Positions 16,070 to 24,924 of a stretch of DNA of 64,000 nucleotides are shown piece by piece; position 1 is the first letter of the stretch, and each line of letters starts with the position of its first letter. The position numbers were made by a program, and so were the translations under genes. Where the stretch lies: NCBI GenBank assembly GCA_021772025.1, contig JAETNT010000007.1:1-64000 (forward strand), read 5' to 3'. This DNA is from Enterocloster bolteae. Its GTDB lineage: Bacteria; Bacillota; Clostridia; Lachnospirales; Lachnospiraceae. Below the pieces are notes generated by a model that saw only the letters and a list, made by a program, of their open reading frames with translations, was not told the DNA's origin and ran no database searches.

Positions 16070-17506
16070 ATGAATGGTAAAAAAAGTTATTACATTCACA
16101 GTCTCATCGGTATTTTAATTATGGTTATCTTCGCCTTCATTCCTCCCTTTGGGCCGGTAACAGAGGTGGGTGTAAAAGTTCTTGGAGTATTCCTTGGAAC
16201 CATGTATCTGTGGACTTTTGTGGATACCCTGTGGCCCAGCCTGTTTGGCGTGCTGATGATGGGGTTAACTGGTTTCGGAAATTTCAATTCTCTGTTATCC
16301 TCTACTTTTGGCAGTCCCATTGTGGTAATGCTGTTTTTTGTAATTCTTATGACCGGCGCTATTACAGAGGAAGGCGTATGTGAATACATATCCCGCTGGT
16401 TCATTACCCGTAAAGTCAGCAACGGGCACCCCTGGATCTTTACTGCCTTGTTTTTAACCGGTGTTTACATGATTTCCGTGCTGACTGCCCCCACTCCCAC
16501 TATCTTTATCTTCTGGCCCATCCTCTACAGCCTTTTCGCCACTCTGGGCTACAAAAAAGGGGACAAGTACGCAACCTTAATGCTTATCGCCGTTGTTATG
16601 GCCGCCTCTTTCGGTTTTGCAACTACTCCTTTTAAGGGCGCTTTAACCGGGCTTTTAGGCAACTACGCCAAGGTAACCGGCGCTCCCATTGAGTACCTTT
16701 CCTTTATGGCAATCTCAGTTCCAGTATCTTTAGCCGGTCTGGCTGTTATTATTTTATCCATGCGATTTATATTTCGTCCGGATATTACGTTGTTAAAAGA
16801 TGTAAATGTTGAGATTTTTAATAAAAAACCCTTGCCTCCTATGAACCTGCGCCAAAAGTCCATGACGCTTGCCCTGATTATTTTTATTATCTGGGTACTG
16901 TGTCCGCCTCTTTTGCCTGACAGCCCCATTAAGCAGATCCTGACTGCCTCTCAGAATGCCATCCCAGTTCTGATTATTGCTGTCTGCTGTTTCTTAAATG
17001 TAGAAAGCAAGCCTTTAGTAAACTTTAATGCCATTGCCGCCAAATATATGATCTGGCCGGTTGTGTTGATTGTAGGTTCCGCTATGACCATTGGAAACGC
17101 CCTGACGGATGAAGCTACCGGCATCACCGTTCTGTTAAAAAGCGTGCTGACCCCGGTATTTGAAGGCAAGAGTCCTTTGATATTTACCATCGCTTGTGTT
17201 ACTATCGCCTGTATTCTCACCAACGTGTGCAACAACATGGTAGTGGGCATGCTGCTGATTCCTATCATTCATGTATTCTCTATGGAAATCGGCGCCAGCG
17301 CCGCCGTAATCACATCCCTGTCTATGTATATGGTCTGTATCGCTGTGGTAACCCCTGCCGCCTCCACCACCTCCGCTATTCTTCATGGCAATTCTGCCTG
17401 GATGAATACGGGAGAGATCTACAAGTATGGTATTATTATGACGGCTTTAAGCTTGATCACCGTATTGGCTGTGGGCCTTCCCATTGCCGGCCTGCTCCTT
17501 GGCTGA
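16070..17506 (+). CDS. DASS/SLC13-family anion:sodium symporter
   Basis: The 478-residue membrane protein fits the divalent anion:sodium symporter family (CitT/SdcS type), which imports di- or tricarboxylates. About eleven to twelve hydrophobic segments are visible. SxTxxPxP-like signatures occur at VLTAPTPTIFIFWP and again in the C-terminal half at VVTPAASTTSAILHGN, with the TNVCNNMVVGMLL helix-break segment between. AAAGGAG lies upstream. The divergent Crp/Fnr gene suggests specific control. Its substrate cannot be told from the sequence. Confidence 0.87.
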   Translation: MNGKKSYYIHSLIGILIMVIFAFIPPFGPVTEVGVKVLGVFLGTMYLWTFVDTLWPSLFGVLMMGLTGFGNFNSLLSSTFGSPIVVMLFFVILMTGAITEEGVCEYISRWFITRKVSNGHPWIFTALFLTGVYMISVLTAPTPTIFIFWPILYSLFATLGYKKGDKYATLMLIAVVMAASFGFATTPFKGALTGLLGNYAKVTGAPIEYLSFMAISVPVSLAGLAVIILSMRFIFRPDITLLKDVNVEIFNKKPLPPMNLRQKSMTLALIIFIIWVLCPPLLPDSPIKQILTASQNAIPVLIIAVCCFLNVESKPLVNFNAIAAKYMIWPVVLIVGSAMTIGNALTDEATGITVLLKSVLTPVFEGKSPLIFTIACVTIACILTNVCNNMVVGMLLIPIIHVFSMEIGASAAVITSLSMYMVCIAVVTPAASTTSAILHGNSAWMNTGEIYKYGIIMTALSLITVLAVGLPIAGLLLG

Positions 17507-17651
17507 CCGTGAAGTATCCTGCATTTTTGTGAAAAATGGAAAAAATCGTCTCGGAAAAACCCAGGAAATATAGAAATAAAAATATAGTATTCTTTTTCAT
17601 TTTGTGTTACACTACTGCTATGTTTTTTAAATTCAATATACGGAGGTCAAT

Positions 17652-18335
17652 ATGAAGAAGGTATACGAAGGCAAAACCAAAGATGTGTTCCAGCTAGATA
17701 ACGGCAATGTACTGTTAAAGTTTAAAGATGACTGCACTGGTAAGGACGGCGTATTTGATCCAGGAGAAAATTCCGTAGGTTTAACTATTGACGGCATTGG
17801 CAAAGCCAATCTGGAAACCTCTATCCATTTCTTTGAACTGCTAAAAGAAGCGGGAATCAAGACCCACTACGTAAGTGCAAACGTTGAAGACGCAACCATG
17901 GAGGTACTGCCTGCTACTGTATTCGGCAAAGGCCTCGAAGTTATCTGCCGTTTAGTTGCTACCGGAAGCTTTATCCGCCGCTACGGCGCATATATTGAAG
18001 ACGGTACCGAACTTCCCGGAGGTTATGTGGAAGCAACTTTTAAGGATGACGACCGATGCGATCCCCTTGTAACCTGTGAAGGTTTAGTTGCCCTTCATAT
18101 TATGAGTAAAGAGATGTTTGAGTCTATGAAAGAACAGACATTAAAAATCACCAAGATTGTTGCTGATGATCTGGCAAAGAAGGATTTAAAACTTTACGAT
18201 ATTAAGTTTGAGTTCGGTTACAATAACGGAGAGGTTATCTTAATTGACGAAATTGCCAGCGGTAATATGCGGGTTTATAAAGACGGAAAGATTGTAGATC
18301 CTATGGATTTAACTTCGATTATTTTAGGAAAGTAA
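17652..18335 (+). CDS. purC: Phosphoribosylaminoimidazole-succinocarboxamide synthase
   Basis: PurC (SAICAR synthetase) joins CAIR with aspartate using ATP, the eighth step of de novo purine synthesis. The 227-residue length and motifs are standard: [23 protein letters not shown] at the N-terminus, [16 protein letters not shown] and the C-terminal DIKFEFG and [14 protein letters not shown] strong ribosome site (ACGGAGGTC) precedes the ATG. No other pur gene is adjacent, so it is a lone purC here. A terminator-like hairpin follows before the antiporter gene. Confidence 0.96.
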   Translation: MKKVYEGKTKDVFQLDNGNVLLKFKDDCTGKDGVFDPGENSVGLTIDGIGKANLETSIHFFELLKEAGIKTHYVSANVEDATMEVLPATVFGKGLEVICRLVATGSFIRRYGAYIEDGTELPGGYVEATFKDDDRCDPLVTCEGLVALHIMSKEMFESMKEQTLKITKIVADDLAKKDLKLYDIKFEFGYNNGEVILIDEIASGNMRVYKDGKIVDPMDLTSIILGK

Positions 18336-18419
18336 TTTTAAATAAGGGGCTGTCAGGAAATCACATCTTGAGCGCTCCTTATTTTGATTCTTTTGACTTT
18401 TGCAGTAGATATTTAAGGA

Positions 18420-18448
18420 GAACGAACACGCATGCTGTCCGTTCTTTT
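18420..18448 (+). terminator. Hairpin with U-run between purC and the antiporter gene
   Basis: GAACGAACA (18420-18428) pairs with TGTCCGTTC (18436-18444), followed by TTTT. It may end purC transcription or act as an attenuator ahead of the antiporter, whose start lies 24 bases further on. A second, weaker AAATAAGG/CCTTATTT stem lies at about 18340-18385. Confidence 0.55.
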
Positions 18449-18471
18449 ATGACTTAGGGAGGAAAAGAAGT

Positions 18472-19812
18472 ATGACTATATTATCACCAGTATCTATTGC
18501 CTTGTTTGCAGGCTTGCTTATGACGCGTGTATTTAAGCCCCTTAAACTGCCTGCTGTAACAGCCTACTTAATTGCCGGTATCTTGATCGGACCGTACTGC
18601 CTGGGTACCCTCAATATCAAAGGACTGGGATTTACATCATTGGAAGCAGTCAGTCAAATGTCGGTTATTTCAGAGATTGCTCTGGGATTTATTGCATTTT
18701 CCATTGGTAACGAATTTAGACTGGAAGAGTTAAAGCAAACAGGAAAGCAAGCAACCATAATCGGTATTTTCCAGGCGCTGAGCGCAACCATATGTGTGGA
18801 TGCCGCATTGTATATCGTCCATTTGATGATGCCAGATAAACTTACGCTTTCGCAGCTGCTCACACTTGGCGCAATTGCGGCTGCAACCGCACCGGCCGCA
18901 ACTCTTATGGTAGTCCGCCAGTATAAAGCGAAAGGGCCTCTTACCAGCCTGCTTCTTCCGATTGTAGCATTGGATGATGCGGTCGGCTTAATTATATTTG
19001 CCATATGTTTCGGTATTGCAAAAACTCTTATCAGCGGTACAGTAGATTTTATTTCCATTTTTATCAATCCGTTAATCGAAATTATTGCCTCCCTGTTTCT
19101 TGGTTCTATCATGGGATGGGTGCTGACACGGCTTGAGAAGTCATTTAACTCCAATACCAATCGTCTGAATCTGACGATTGCTCTGGTCTTTGTCACAACA
19201 TCTCTCTCTTCCCTGGGTTTCCAGGCAGGGCCGGTATATATAGGTTTTTCTTCCCTTCTTGTATGCATGATGTTAGGAACCGTTTTCTGCAATATCTGTC
19301 CGTTGTCTCATGATCTGATGGCAGCTACTGATAAATGGACCTCGCCTCTGTTTGCCGTATTTTTTGTTATCAGCGGCGCGGAATTGGAGCTTGGCGTATT
19401 TCATGAAGCCGCAATCATTCTAGTCGGTACAGTATATATCATCTTCCGTTGCATGGGTAAATATATCGGTACTTTCCTGAGTGCCAAAGCGCTCAGGTGC
19501 GATGCACGAATCTGCAAATATCTTGGCATTACGTTATTCCCGCAGGCAGGCGTTGCACTGGGAATGTGTGCAACGGCAATGCAGCTTGGAGAACAGGGAC
19601 GTTTAATCCGGAACATTACGCTGTTTGCCGTACTGGTTTATGAATTATTCGGACCGCTCCTGACTAGGCAGGCACTTACCGCCGCCGGTGATATTAAACC
19701 GATGTCAGAAGAAATTAAGAACCGCCGCGAAACGAAACTGAAGGATGCAGAGGAACAGGGTAAGAGGCAGCATTATAATGTGTTAAAAGGAAATGACAAA
19801 GCATCTTCTTAA
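18472..19812 (+). CDS. Kef-type cation:proton antiporter (CPA2 family)
   Basis: The 446-residue protein has the repeated hydrophobic segments of CPA2 monovalent cation:proton antiporters. Family features include KLPAVTAYLIAGILIGPY near residue 25, ALDDAVGLIIFAI with the ion-binding Asp pair near 165, and GITLFPQAGVALGMC near 360. There is no C-terminal RCK/TrkA-N nucleotide-binding domain; only a short charged tail follows. The ion (sodium or potassium) is not determinable. GGGAGG precedes the start. Confidence 0.88.
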   Translation: MTILSPVSIALFAGLLMTRVFKPLKLPAVTAYLIAGILIGPYCLGTLNIKGLGFTSLEAVSQMSVISEIALGFIAFSIGNEFRLEELKQTGKQATIIGIFQALSATICVDAALYIVHLMMPDKLTLSQLLTLGAIAAATAPAATLMVVRQYKAKGPLTSLLLPIVALDDAVGLIIFAICFGIAKTLISGTVDFISIFINPLIEIIASLFLGSIMGWVLTRLEKSFNSNTNRLNLTIALVFVTTSLSSLGFQAGPVYIGFSSLLVCMMLGTVFCNICPLSHDLMAATDKWTSPLFAVFFVISGAELELGVFHEAAIILVGTVYIIFRCMGKYIGTFLSAKALRCDARICKYLGITLFPQAGVALGMCATAMQLGEQGRLIRNITLFAVLVYELFGPLLTRQALTAAGDIKPMSEEIKNRRETKLKDAEEQGKRQHYNVLKGNDKASS

Positions 19813-19826
19813 AGATGCTTTGTCAT
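19793..19826. terminator. Long hairpin at the end of the antiporter gene
   Basis: ATGACAAAGCATCTT pairs perfectly with AAGATGCTTTGTCAT over 15 bases around a 4-base loop that includes part of the stop codon. It lies between two convergent genes and may stabilise or terminate both transcripts. The U-run is poor directly after the stem, with TTTTTT some 15 bases later. Confidence 0.6.
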
Positions 19827-19853
19827 CTCCTGACTGCCCCATTTTTTCAAATA

Positions 19854-21173
19854 TTACAGTCCCATCTTCAAATAAGCTTCTCTCGTCTCCTCTGGAACCA
19901 TACATCCGCCGGTAGCCCAGGCAATGTGGGTCGCCTGTTCCATTTTATCGGAAAGCCCCATCTTCTCTACGTAGGCGTTTAACTCCTTTGGGCGAATAAG
20001 TGCTGCAAAGGAGGCGCAGGAGCTTGGTTCAATAAAAATATCTTCACTATCCAACAGACCTCGCATCAGGTCATACAGCTTTTTATCCTCAATAGTAGCA
20101 ATTCCGGATAACATGGGCTCAATTACCCGGCCTACAAATGCAGATGGGCGTCCTACTGCAAGACCGTCTGCGTCAGTTCTTCCGTCAATGCCAATATCTT
20201 TTACACTGATTCCGTCCTGCAGTCCGGTAGCCATCCCCAGCATCATGCAGCAGGCATGGGTCGGCTCAGTAAAGAAGCAATGCACATTATCCCCATAGAG
20301 CTCCTTGATTCCGTAGGTAACTCCTCCCGGCGCTCCGCCAATTCCGCAGGGGATATAAACAAACAATGGATGGTCTGAGTCAACCGCAATGTTCTGCTCT
20401 TCCAACTGCGCTTTAAGGCGCTCACCTGCCACACTGTAGCCCATAAACAGGTTTTGTGAATTCTCATCGTCTACAAAATAGCTCATAGGATCCGCATCTG
20501 AATTCTTTCTGCCTTGTTCTACCGCTGCACAATAATCGTCCGAATATTCTATTACCTCAACTCCCCGGCTGCGAAGCAGATCCTTTTTCCACTGCTTTGC
20601 ATCTGCGGACATATGGACAATCACCCGAAAACCGAGCTTTGCACTCATAATGCCAATACTCATCCCCAGATTTCCGGTGCTTCCTACCTGCACAGTATGC
20701 TTTCCAAAAAACTCTACAAACTCCGGATTTGCCAAAATGCTGTAATCATCGGTTTCCTTTAACATTCCGGACTCCAGAGCCAAATCTTCCGCATGTTTTA
20801 ATACCTCATAAATACCTCCTCTGGCCTTTACAGAACCGGACACCGGCAAATGGCTGTCCATTTTCAACATCAGATTTCCTGTAATCTCCGCATTGTATTC
20901 TCTATTTAAAAATTTCTTCATCTCCGGTATTCCGCGCAGTTCAGATTCAATAATGCCACCTGTTGCTTCAAGCTCCGGAAATACTTTCTTTAAATAGGGA
21001 GCAAACCTCTGCAAGCGGCGGCTGGCATCTTTAATTTGATCCGGATGTACCAAGGTAATGTTCTGTTCTGATTCCGGCACCATTTTATCATTCAGCCAGA
21101 ATGTTTCTTTTAATTGTGCTGCATCCGCCACAGCCGGAATTGTATTTACATATTTCTGATATTCAGCATTCAT
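19854..21173 (-). CDS. dsdA: D-serine dehydratase (D-serine ammonia-lyase)
   Basis: This PLP enzyme converts D-serine to pyruvate and ammonia. The 439-residue length is that of DsdA, and the PLP lysine Lys116 lies in LPVSGSVKARGG. Further motifs are QVGSTGNLGMSIGIMSAKLGF, the phosphate-binding VYIPCGIGGAPGGVTYG and a C-terminal EPSSCASFA. It is the last gene of a four-gene minus-strand cluster with an AGCS symporter 3 bases upstream, a phosphodiesterase-like enzyme and a DeoR regulator. D-serine detoxification or use as carbon and nitrogen source is the known role. It has no DsdC-like regulator nearby. Confidence 0.95.
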   Translation of the reverse strand: MNAEYQKYVNTIPAVADAAQLKETFWLNDKMVPESEQNITLVHPDQIKDASRRLQRFAPYLKKVFPELEATGGIIESELRGIPEMKKFLNREYNAEITGNLMLKMDSHLPVSGSVKARGGIYEVLKHAEDLALESGMLKETDDYSILANPEFVEFFGKHTVQVGSTGNLGMSIGIMSAKLGFRVIVHMSADAKQWKKDLLRSRGVEVIEYSDDYCAAVEQGRKNSDADPMSYFVDDENSQNLFMGYSVAGERLKAQLEEQNIAVDSDHPLFVYIPCGIGGAPGGVTYGIKELYGDNVHCFFTEPTHACCMMLGMATGLQDGISVKDIGIDGRTDADGLAVGRPSAFVGRVIEPMLSGIATIEDKKLYDLMRGLLDSEDIFIEPSSCASFAALIRPKELNAYVEKMGLSDKMEQATHIAWATGGCMVPEETREAYLKMGL

Positions 21174-21176
21174 AAT

Positions 21177-22541
21177 TTATTCTCCTCTTTCCTTCAGATA
21201 TCCGTTAGCCGGATCCATAAATTCTTTGGTCAGCTTCCGCACCTGGGGTGCCAGACAAATCAAAGCCGCAATATTGGGAATTATCAACAATCCCAAGGCG
21301 CAATCCTGAATAGACCATACCATATCAATGGTGCTTAAGCTGCCTATAATAATGATGAACGGGAAAAGAATCCGGTAAATTTTTGCCCAGCCAGGCTTTT
21401 TCAAATAGTTAAGGCTGACGTGTCCAAAATACCACTGGCTCATTAAAGAAGTACTGGCAAAAAGAATCAAACTGATATAAATCACATACTGCATTCCCGG
21501 AAGTACAGTTTTAAAAGCCGCCCCCGCCAGCGTAGAGGCATTTGTATGATACGTGTTGGCTCCGGTAATCAAAACCGTAAATCCTGTGGTGCTGCAAATA
21601 ATCATTGTATCCACAAACACTTCAATTACTCCATAAAGTCCCTGGCGCACCGGATGATCTACCTCCGCTGAGGAATGAAGCACTGCCGCAGATCCTTCCC
21701 CTGCCTCATTGGAATATAAGCCTCTTGCCACGCCGAAACGCATAGCCTCCCGCATGGTAACGCCTGCTAAAGCTCCGGCTCCTGCCTCAAAGGTGAAAGC
21801 CCCCTTAAATATAGAGACAAACATGGCTGGAATCTGTCCCAGATTAAGCAGAAGTACTACAAGTCCGCCGGCCACATAAATACTGGCCATAACCGGAACA
21901 ACTCTCTGTGCCACCTGAACCAGCCTCTTAAATCCGCCGCTGATGATAAAGCTCATTACGGCTGCCAAAATTAGTCCCGTAAGTAAAAACGGGGCCTGAA
22001 ATCCTTCGTTTACTACATTTGAAATGGTGTTGGCCTGAATCAGAGTACCTCCCGCATTCTGGATAAACAACATACATGCCACAAAAATACCGGCCCATTT
22101 CCACTTCATGCCATATTCAATATAATACATGGGGCCGCCGTTAATATTCCCCTGCCCGTCTTTCCCATGGTATTTCATTCCCACTACAATTTCCCCGAAT
22201 TTGGTCGCCATTCCGAAAAACGCCGCTACCCACATCCAAAGCAGCGCCCCGGGACCTCCGGCTAAAATTGCCGTAGATACGCCTACAATATTGCCGCTTC
22301 CCACGCAGCTGGCAATAGCCGCGCAAAGCGCCTGGTAAGAAGAACACTTTTTCTCGTCTTTTACCTTGGCCTTCTCCTTTTTTAAACCAAAAAAACCTTT
22401 TTTTAAAAGAGCTGCACATCTTAACTGAACAAAACCAGTCATCACAGTATAGAAAAGGCCAAGGCCTAAAAGGGCAATTAAAAGCCAGTCTCCCCATAAA
22501 AAGTCGGCAAGAGTTTTAAAAACCGCTTCTATTTTGGCCAT
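21177..22541 (-). CDS. AGCS-family sodium:alanine/glycine (amino acid) symporter
   Basis: The 454-residue protein is a sodium-coupled amino-acid carrier of the AGCS family (AlsT/DagA-like), which moves L- or D-alanine, glycine and small relatives. The hallmark segments are CAAIASCVGSGNIVGVSTAI, GGPGALLWMWVAAFFGMATKFGE and GGPMYYIEYGM in the first half, and GVARGLYSNEAGEGSAAVLHSSA in the second. Three bases separate it from dsdA, so it probably imports D-serine or a related small amino acid for that enzyme. It starts 11 bases after the phosphodiesterase gene. Confidence 0.93.
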   Translation of the reverse strand: MAKIEAVFKTLADFLWGDWLLIALLGLGLFYTVMTGFVQLRCAALLKKGFFGLKKEKAKVKDEKKCSSYQALCAAIASCVGSGNIVGVSTAILAGGPGALLWMWVAAFFGMATKFGEIVVGMKYHGKDGQGNINGGPMYYIEYGMKWKWAGIFVACMLFIQNAGGTLIQANTISNVVNEGFQAPFLLTGLILAAVMSFIISGGFKRLVQVAQRVVPVMASIYVAGGLVVLLLNLGQIPAMFVSIFKGAFTFEAGAGALAGVTMREAMRFGVARGLYSNEAGEGSAAVLHSSAEVDHPVRQGLYGVIEVFVDTMIICSTTGFTVLITGANTYHTNASTLAGAAFKTVLPGMQYVIYISLILFASTSLMSQWYFGHVSLNYLKKPGWAKIYRILFPFIIIIGSLSTIDMVWSIQDCALGLLIIPNIAALICLAPQVRKLTKEFMDPANGYLKERGE

Positions 22542-22552
22542 AAGTCATTTCC

Positions 22553-23857
22553 TCACTTCAGAAGATTTATACCCTGTGCATCCGGAAGCTGCGCCCCCAT
22601 AATTGCTGCCAAAGTGGGAGCAACATCAATCAGGCGGGCATTTTCCACATTCCCTTTTTTAATGCCTGCTCCGGTAATCATAAAGGAGGCCCGCATCTCC
22701 GGAAATTCCTCGCTGTAACCGTGCTGGGCTTTCTGAGTCAGCCTGGTGCGGCAGTATTCGCCGTCCACATCATCTCGAAGCTCATAGCCTTTTTTAGAAA
22801 CCAATATGTAAGCAGCATCCGGGAACCCGCCCCTTACTTTTGCCTGTTCCGGATTTACTACTTCTAAAATGCCGCTTTCCGGATCGGTTAACAGCCCGTC
22901 TAGTATAGATTTAAGGGTATCTGCCGCTTCTTTATCAGAGGGATCCGCCAAACGGATTTCTGCAGTTCCTCCTGCTCTCTGACTGTACGCTTTCCATGCA
23001 ATTACCTTTCCTGTCTCATCTGTTTCAATTAATCCGGCTTTCTTTAATAAAATATTAGGAGAGATGTTATGGGTATTGTTGAGGGAGCCATGATCAGATA
23101 CCACACATACAACCAGATTTCCTTCTGTAATGCGCTCCGCTTCTTCAATCAGCCGGCCCACCATGGCATCGATTTTCTCCAGGCTTGCTTTCGCTTCATC
23201 GCTGTATACGCCATTCTGGTGGGCGCTCTCATCAAAGCTGGCAAAATACGCAGACAGGAAGAACGGCTTCTCCTTCACTACCGGAGCCAATTTATTTTTC
23301 AGAACCCACATTGCCGCTTTTCCTCTCTGAGCATCTCCTGAGTCAGAAAGATCCAGACCTCCTGCATAGGTTCCGATTTCTTTTTCCATCTCAAGAATCA
23401 TTCCCTGAGGCTTGGCAACTGCATCAATGAATCTGCTGTCAATCTCGCTTCCGTCCCACCAGAACTCCGGGGCAATAAAATCTCCCTTTGCTCCGACAGA
23501 AGTGGGGAAAGCAACGCTTGCCGACCAATACCCGCTCTCTTTTGCCGCTTCCCATAAGGTTTTTACTTTGGTATTAGCAAACCAATGCCACGCTCCCAAG
23601 TGCTGGCCTGTGGGATCAAAAATACCATTATTTACAATTCCATGAACTGCCGGGTTCGTTCCGGTTATCATGCTCTGATGACAGGGATAAGTAAAGGTAG
23701 GAAAAACGCTCTTCATTCCTTCTCTCGCCGCAGCCCCTTTTTCGATAAAGTATTTGGTAATATTAGGGAGGCTGACTCCTACTTTTTCCTGTTCAAAGAC
23801 ATAATCCGGCTTCAATGCATCTACAGAAATAAGCAATACACTTGGTTTTTGATTCAT
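22553..23857 (-). CDS. Cytoplasmic alkaline-phosphatase-superfamily phosphodiesterase (ENPP-like)
   Basis: The 434-residue protein belongs to the type I phosphodiesterase/nucleotide pyrophosphatase branch of the alkaline phosphatase superfamily. Two-metal residues are recognisable: Asp13 in SVDALKPD, the likely nucleophile Thr56 in FPTFTYPCH, Asp209 and His213 in FDESAHQNG, Asp255-His256 in VSDHG and a later His in KAQHGYS. There is no signal peptide, which is unusual for ENPP proteins and means the substrate must be imported. It sits between a DeoR regulator and the AGCS-DsdA pair, opposite an MFS transporter. A phosphodiester or phosphate ester that yields serine or alanine is a plausible but unproven substrate. 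Confidence 0.85.
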   Translation of the reverse strand: MNQKPSVLLISVDALKPDYVFEQEKVGVSLPNITKYFIEKGAAAREGMKSVFPTFTYPCHQSMITGTNPAVHGIVNNGIFDPTGQHLGAWHWFANTKVKTLWEAAKESGYWSASVAFPTSVGAKGDFIAPEFWWDGSEIDSRFIDAVAKPQGMILEMEKEIGTYAGGLDLSDSGDAQRGKAAMWVLKNKLAPVVKEKPFFLSAYFASFDESAHQNGVYSDEAKASLEKIDAMVGRLIEEAERITEGNLVVCVVSDHGSLNNTHNISPNILLKKAGLIETDETGKVIAWKAYSQRAGGTAEIRLADPSDKEAADTLKSILDGLLTDPESGILEVVNPEQAKVRGGFPDAAYILVSKKGYELRDDVDGEYCRTRLTQKAQHGYSEEFPEMRASFMITGAGIKKGNVENARLIDVAPTLAAIMGAQLPDAQGINLLK

Positions 23858-23861
23858 AATA

Positions 23862-24653
23862 TTAATCGTTCCTTTCTTTTGAAATCACTACTCTTACACC
23901 TGCATCTTTAAAAGCTTGAATCTGCTCCTCAGATGCCTCGGAATCAGTAATAATCATGGAAATCTGCTCGATTCCACACATCTTCACAAGGGAATTTATC
24001 CCTAGTTTGGAGCTATCTGCAATAACAATCGTTTTTGCGGCTGCTTCCATCATCTTATTTTGCACAATAATTTCGTCCATTCTCTGATAAGTAATGCCGC
24101 GCCCCACTGAAATACCGCAGGTAGTAAGGAAAAATATGTCTACATTAATTTTAGAAAATATGAGCGTAGCAATATCAGACACAAACGCTTCTTCATCAGA
24201 ACGGTAAATCCCTCCTGTTAAAACCAAGGTAATCCCTTCCGCATCTGCCAGTTCATTGGCAATAGCCAAGGAATTTGTGACAACCGTGAGGGTGTGAAAC
24301 CTTCCTTTGATAGCCTTGGCAAGAAGCAGGGAAGTAGTACCGGAATCCAGGGCTACAGCCTGACCTTCCTGAATATAATTTACTGCTTCCAGGGCAATCT
24401 CCTCTTTGCTGATAGAATGCTCTTCCTTTCTCTTATGAAAAGATGTATAAGGCAGTCCCTTCTCTTGGGATACTTCCGCTTTCATAGCCCCTCCGTGAAT
24501 CCGCCTCAGCATTCCTTTTGCCTCCATATTTTCCAAATCCCTTCGGACGGTTTCTCTGGAGATATTTAAAAGGCTGCAGAGAGCCGTCGCTTTTACGCTT
24601 CCGTCCCGATCCAGCACATTCAGAATTTCTTCATATCTTTGTTCTGATAACAT
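23862..24653 (-). CDS. DeoR/GlpR-family transcriptional regulator
   Basis: This is a DeoR-type repressor with an N-terminal helix-turn-helix (SEQRYEEILNVLDRDGSVKATALCSLLNISRETVRRDLENMEAKGMLRRIHGGA) and a sugar-phosphate-isomerase-like sensor domain, beginning near LDSGTTSLLLAKAI and typically binding a phosphorylated metabolite. The start is best placed at 24653, where AAAGGAG stands seven bases upstream, giving 263 residues; a longer frame has no ribosome site. It is the first gene of the phosphodiesterase-AGCS-dsdA cluster. Repeated TACACA...TTTTGCA elements upstream are its likely operators. A phosphorylated effector would match the phosphodiesterase substrate. Confidence 0.9.
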   Translation of the reverse strand: MLSEQRYEEILNVLDRDGSVKATALCSLLNISRETVRRDLENMEAKGMLRRIHGGAMKAEVSQEKGLPYTSFHKRKEEHSISKEEIALEAVNYIQEGQAVALDSGTTSLLLAKAIKGRFHTLTVVTNSLAIANELADAEGITLVLTGGIYRSDEEAFVSDIATLIFSKINVDIFFLTTCGISVGRGITYQRMDEIIVQNKMMEAAAKTIVIADSSKLGINSLVKMCGIEQISMIITDSEASEEQIQAFKDAGVRVVISKERND

Positions 24654-24673
24654 ATATTCCAACTCCTTTAAAC

Positions 24674-24688
24674 TTGTCAAATCCGCTT
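24674..24688 (+). repeat. 15-base direct repeat, left copy
   Basis: TTGTCAAATCCGCTT occurs here, in the leader of the DeoR gene, and again at 24868-24882 in the leader of the divergent MFS gene. The copies are in direct orientation, 194 bases apart. Confidence 0.75.
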
Positions 24689-24715
24689 TATATGTTATAT
24701 AGATTAACATACTTT

Positions 24716-24856
24716 TACACACATTGCAACTACTTTTTGCAACTTTTTACACATTTTTGCAACTAATTTTTTTGTATAATATGGAAGCAATCATTTATTT
24801 TACACATTTTTGCATTTTTTTACACATTAGCACTTGACATTACACACTTTTACAAC
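24716..24856. promoter_or_regulatory. Cluster of five phased operator-like repeats
   Basis: Copies of TACACA-N-TTTTGCAAC start at 24716, 24748, 24801, 24821 and 24841, with spacings of 32, 53, 20 and 20 bases, close to whole turns of DNA. The last two are degenerate. The final copy exactly fills the spacer of the MFS promoter. They are the likely binding sites of the adjacent DeoR regulator. Confidence 0.7.
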
Positions 24857-24862
24857 TATACT
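24834..24862 (+). promoter_or_regulatory. Promoter of the MFS transporter gene
   Basis: A perfect -35 TTGACA (24834-24839) is separated by 17 bases from TATACT (24857-24862). An operator-like repeat fills the spacer, which predicts repression. Confidence 0.8.
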
Positions 24863-24867
24863 TAATA

Positions 24868-24882
24868 TTGTCAAATCCGCTT
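24868..24882 (+). repeat. 15-base direct repeat, right copy
   Basis: This is the second TTGTCAAATCCGCTT, just after the transcription start expected for the MFS gene. See the copy at 24674. Confidence 0.75.
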
Positions 24883-24924
24883 GGCAAAACCCAATATCAC
24901 AAAAATGTGGGAGGTATTATTAGT

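Noticed and set aside
9834-18360. GGGGCTGTC motifs at 9836 and 18346 resembling insertion-sequence ends
   Set aside because: No transposase, matching inverted partner or target duplication is visible; the short motif recurs by chance or in terminator stems.
24713-24856. Repeats in the DeoR/MFS gap considered as a CRISPR array
   Set aside because: Repeats are short and degenerate, spacers are irregular and AT-rich, and there are no cas genes; operators explain them better.
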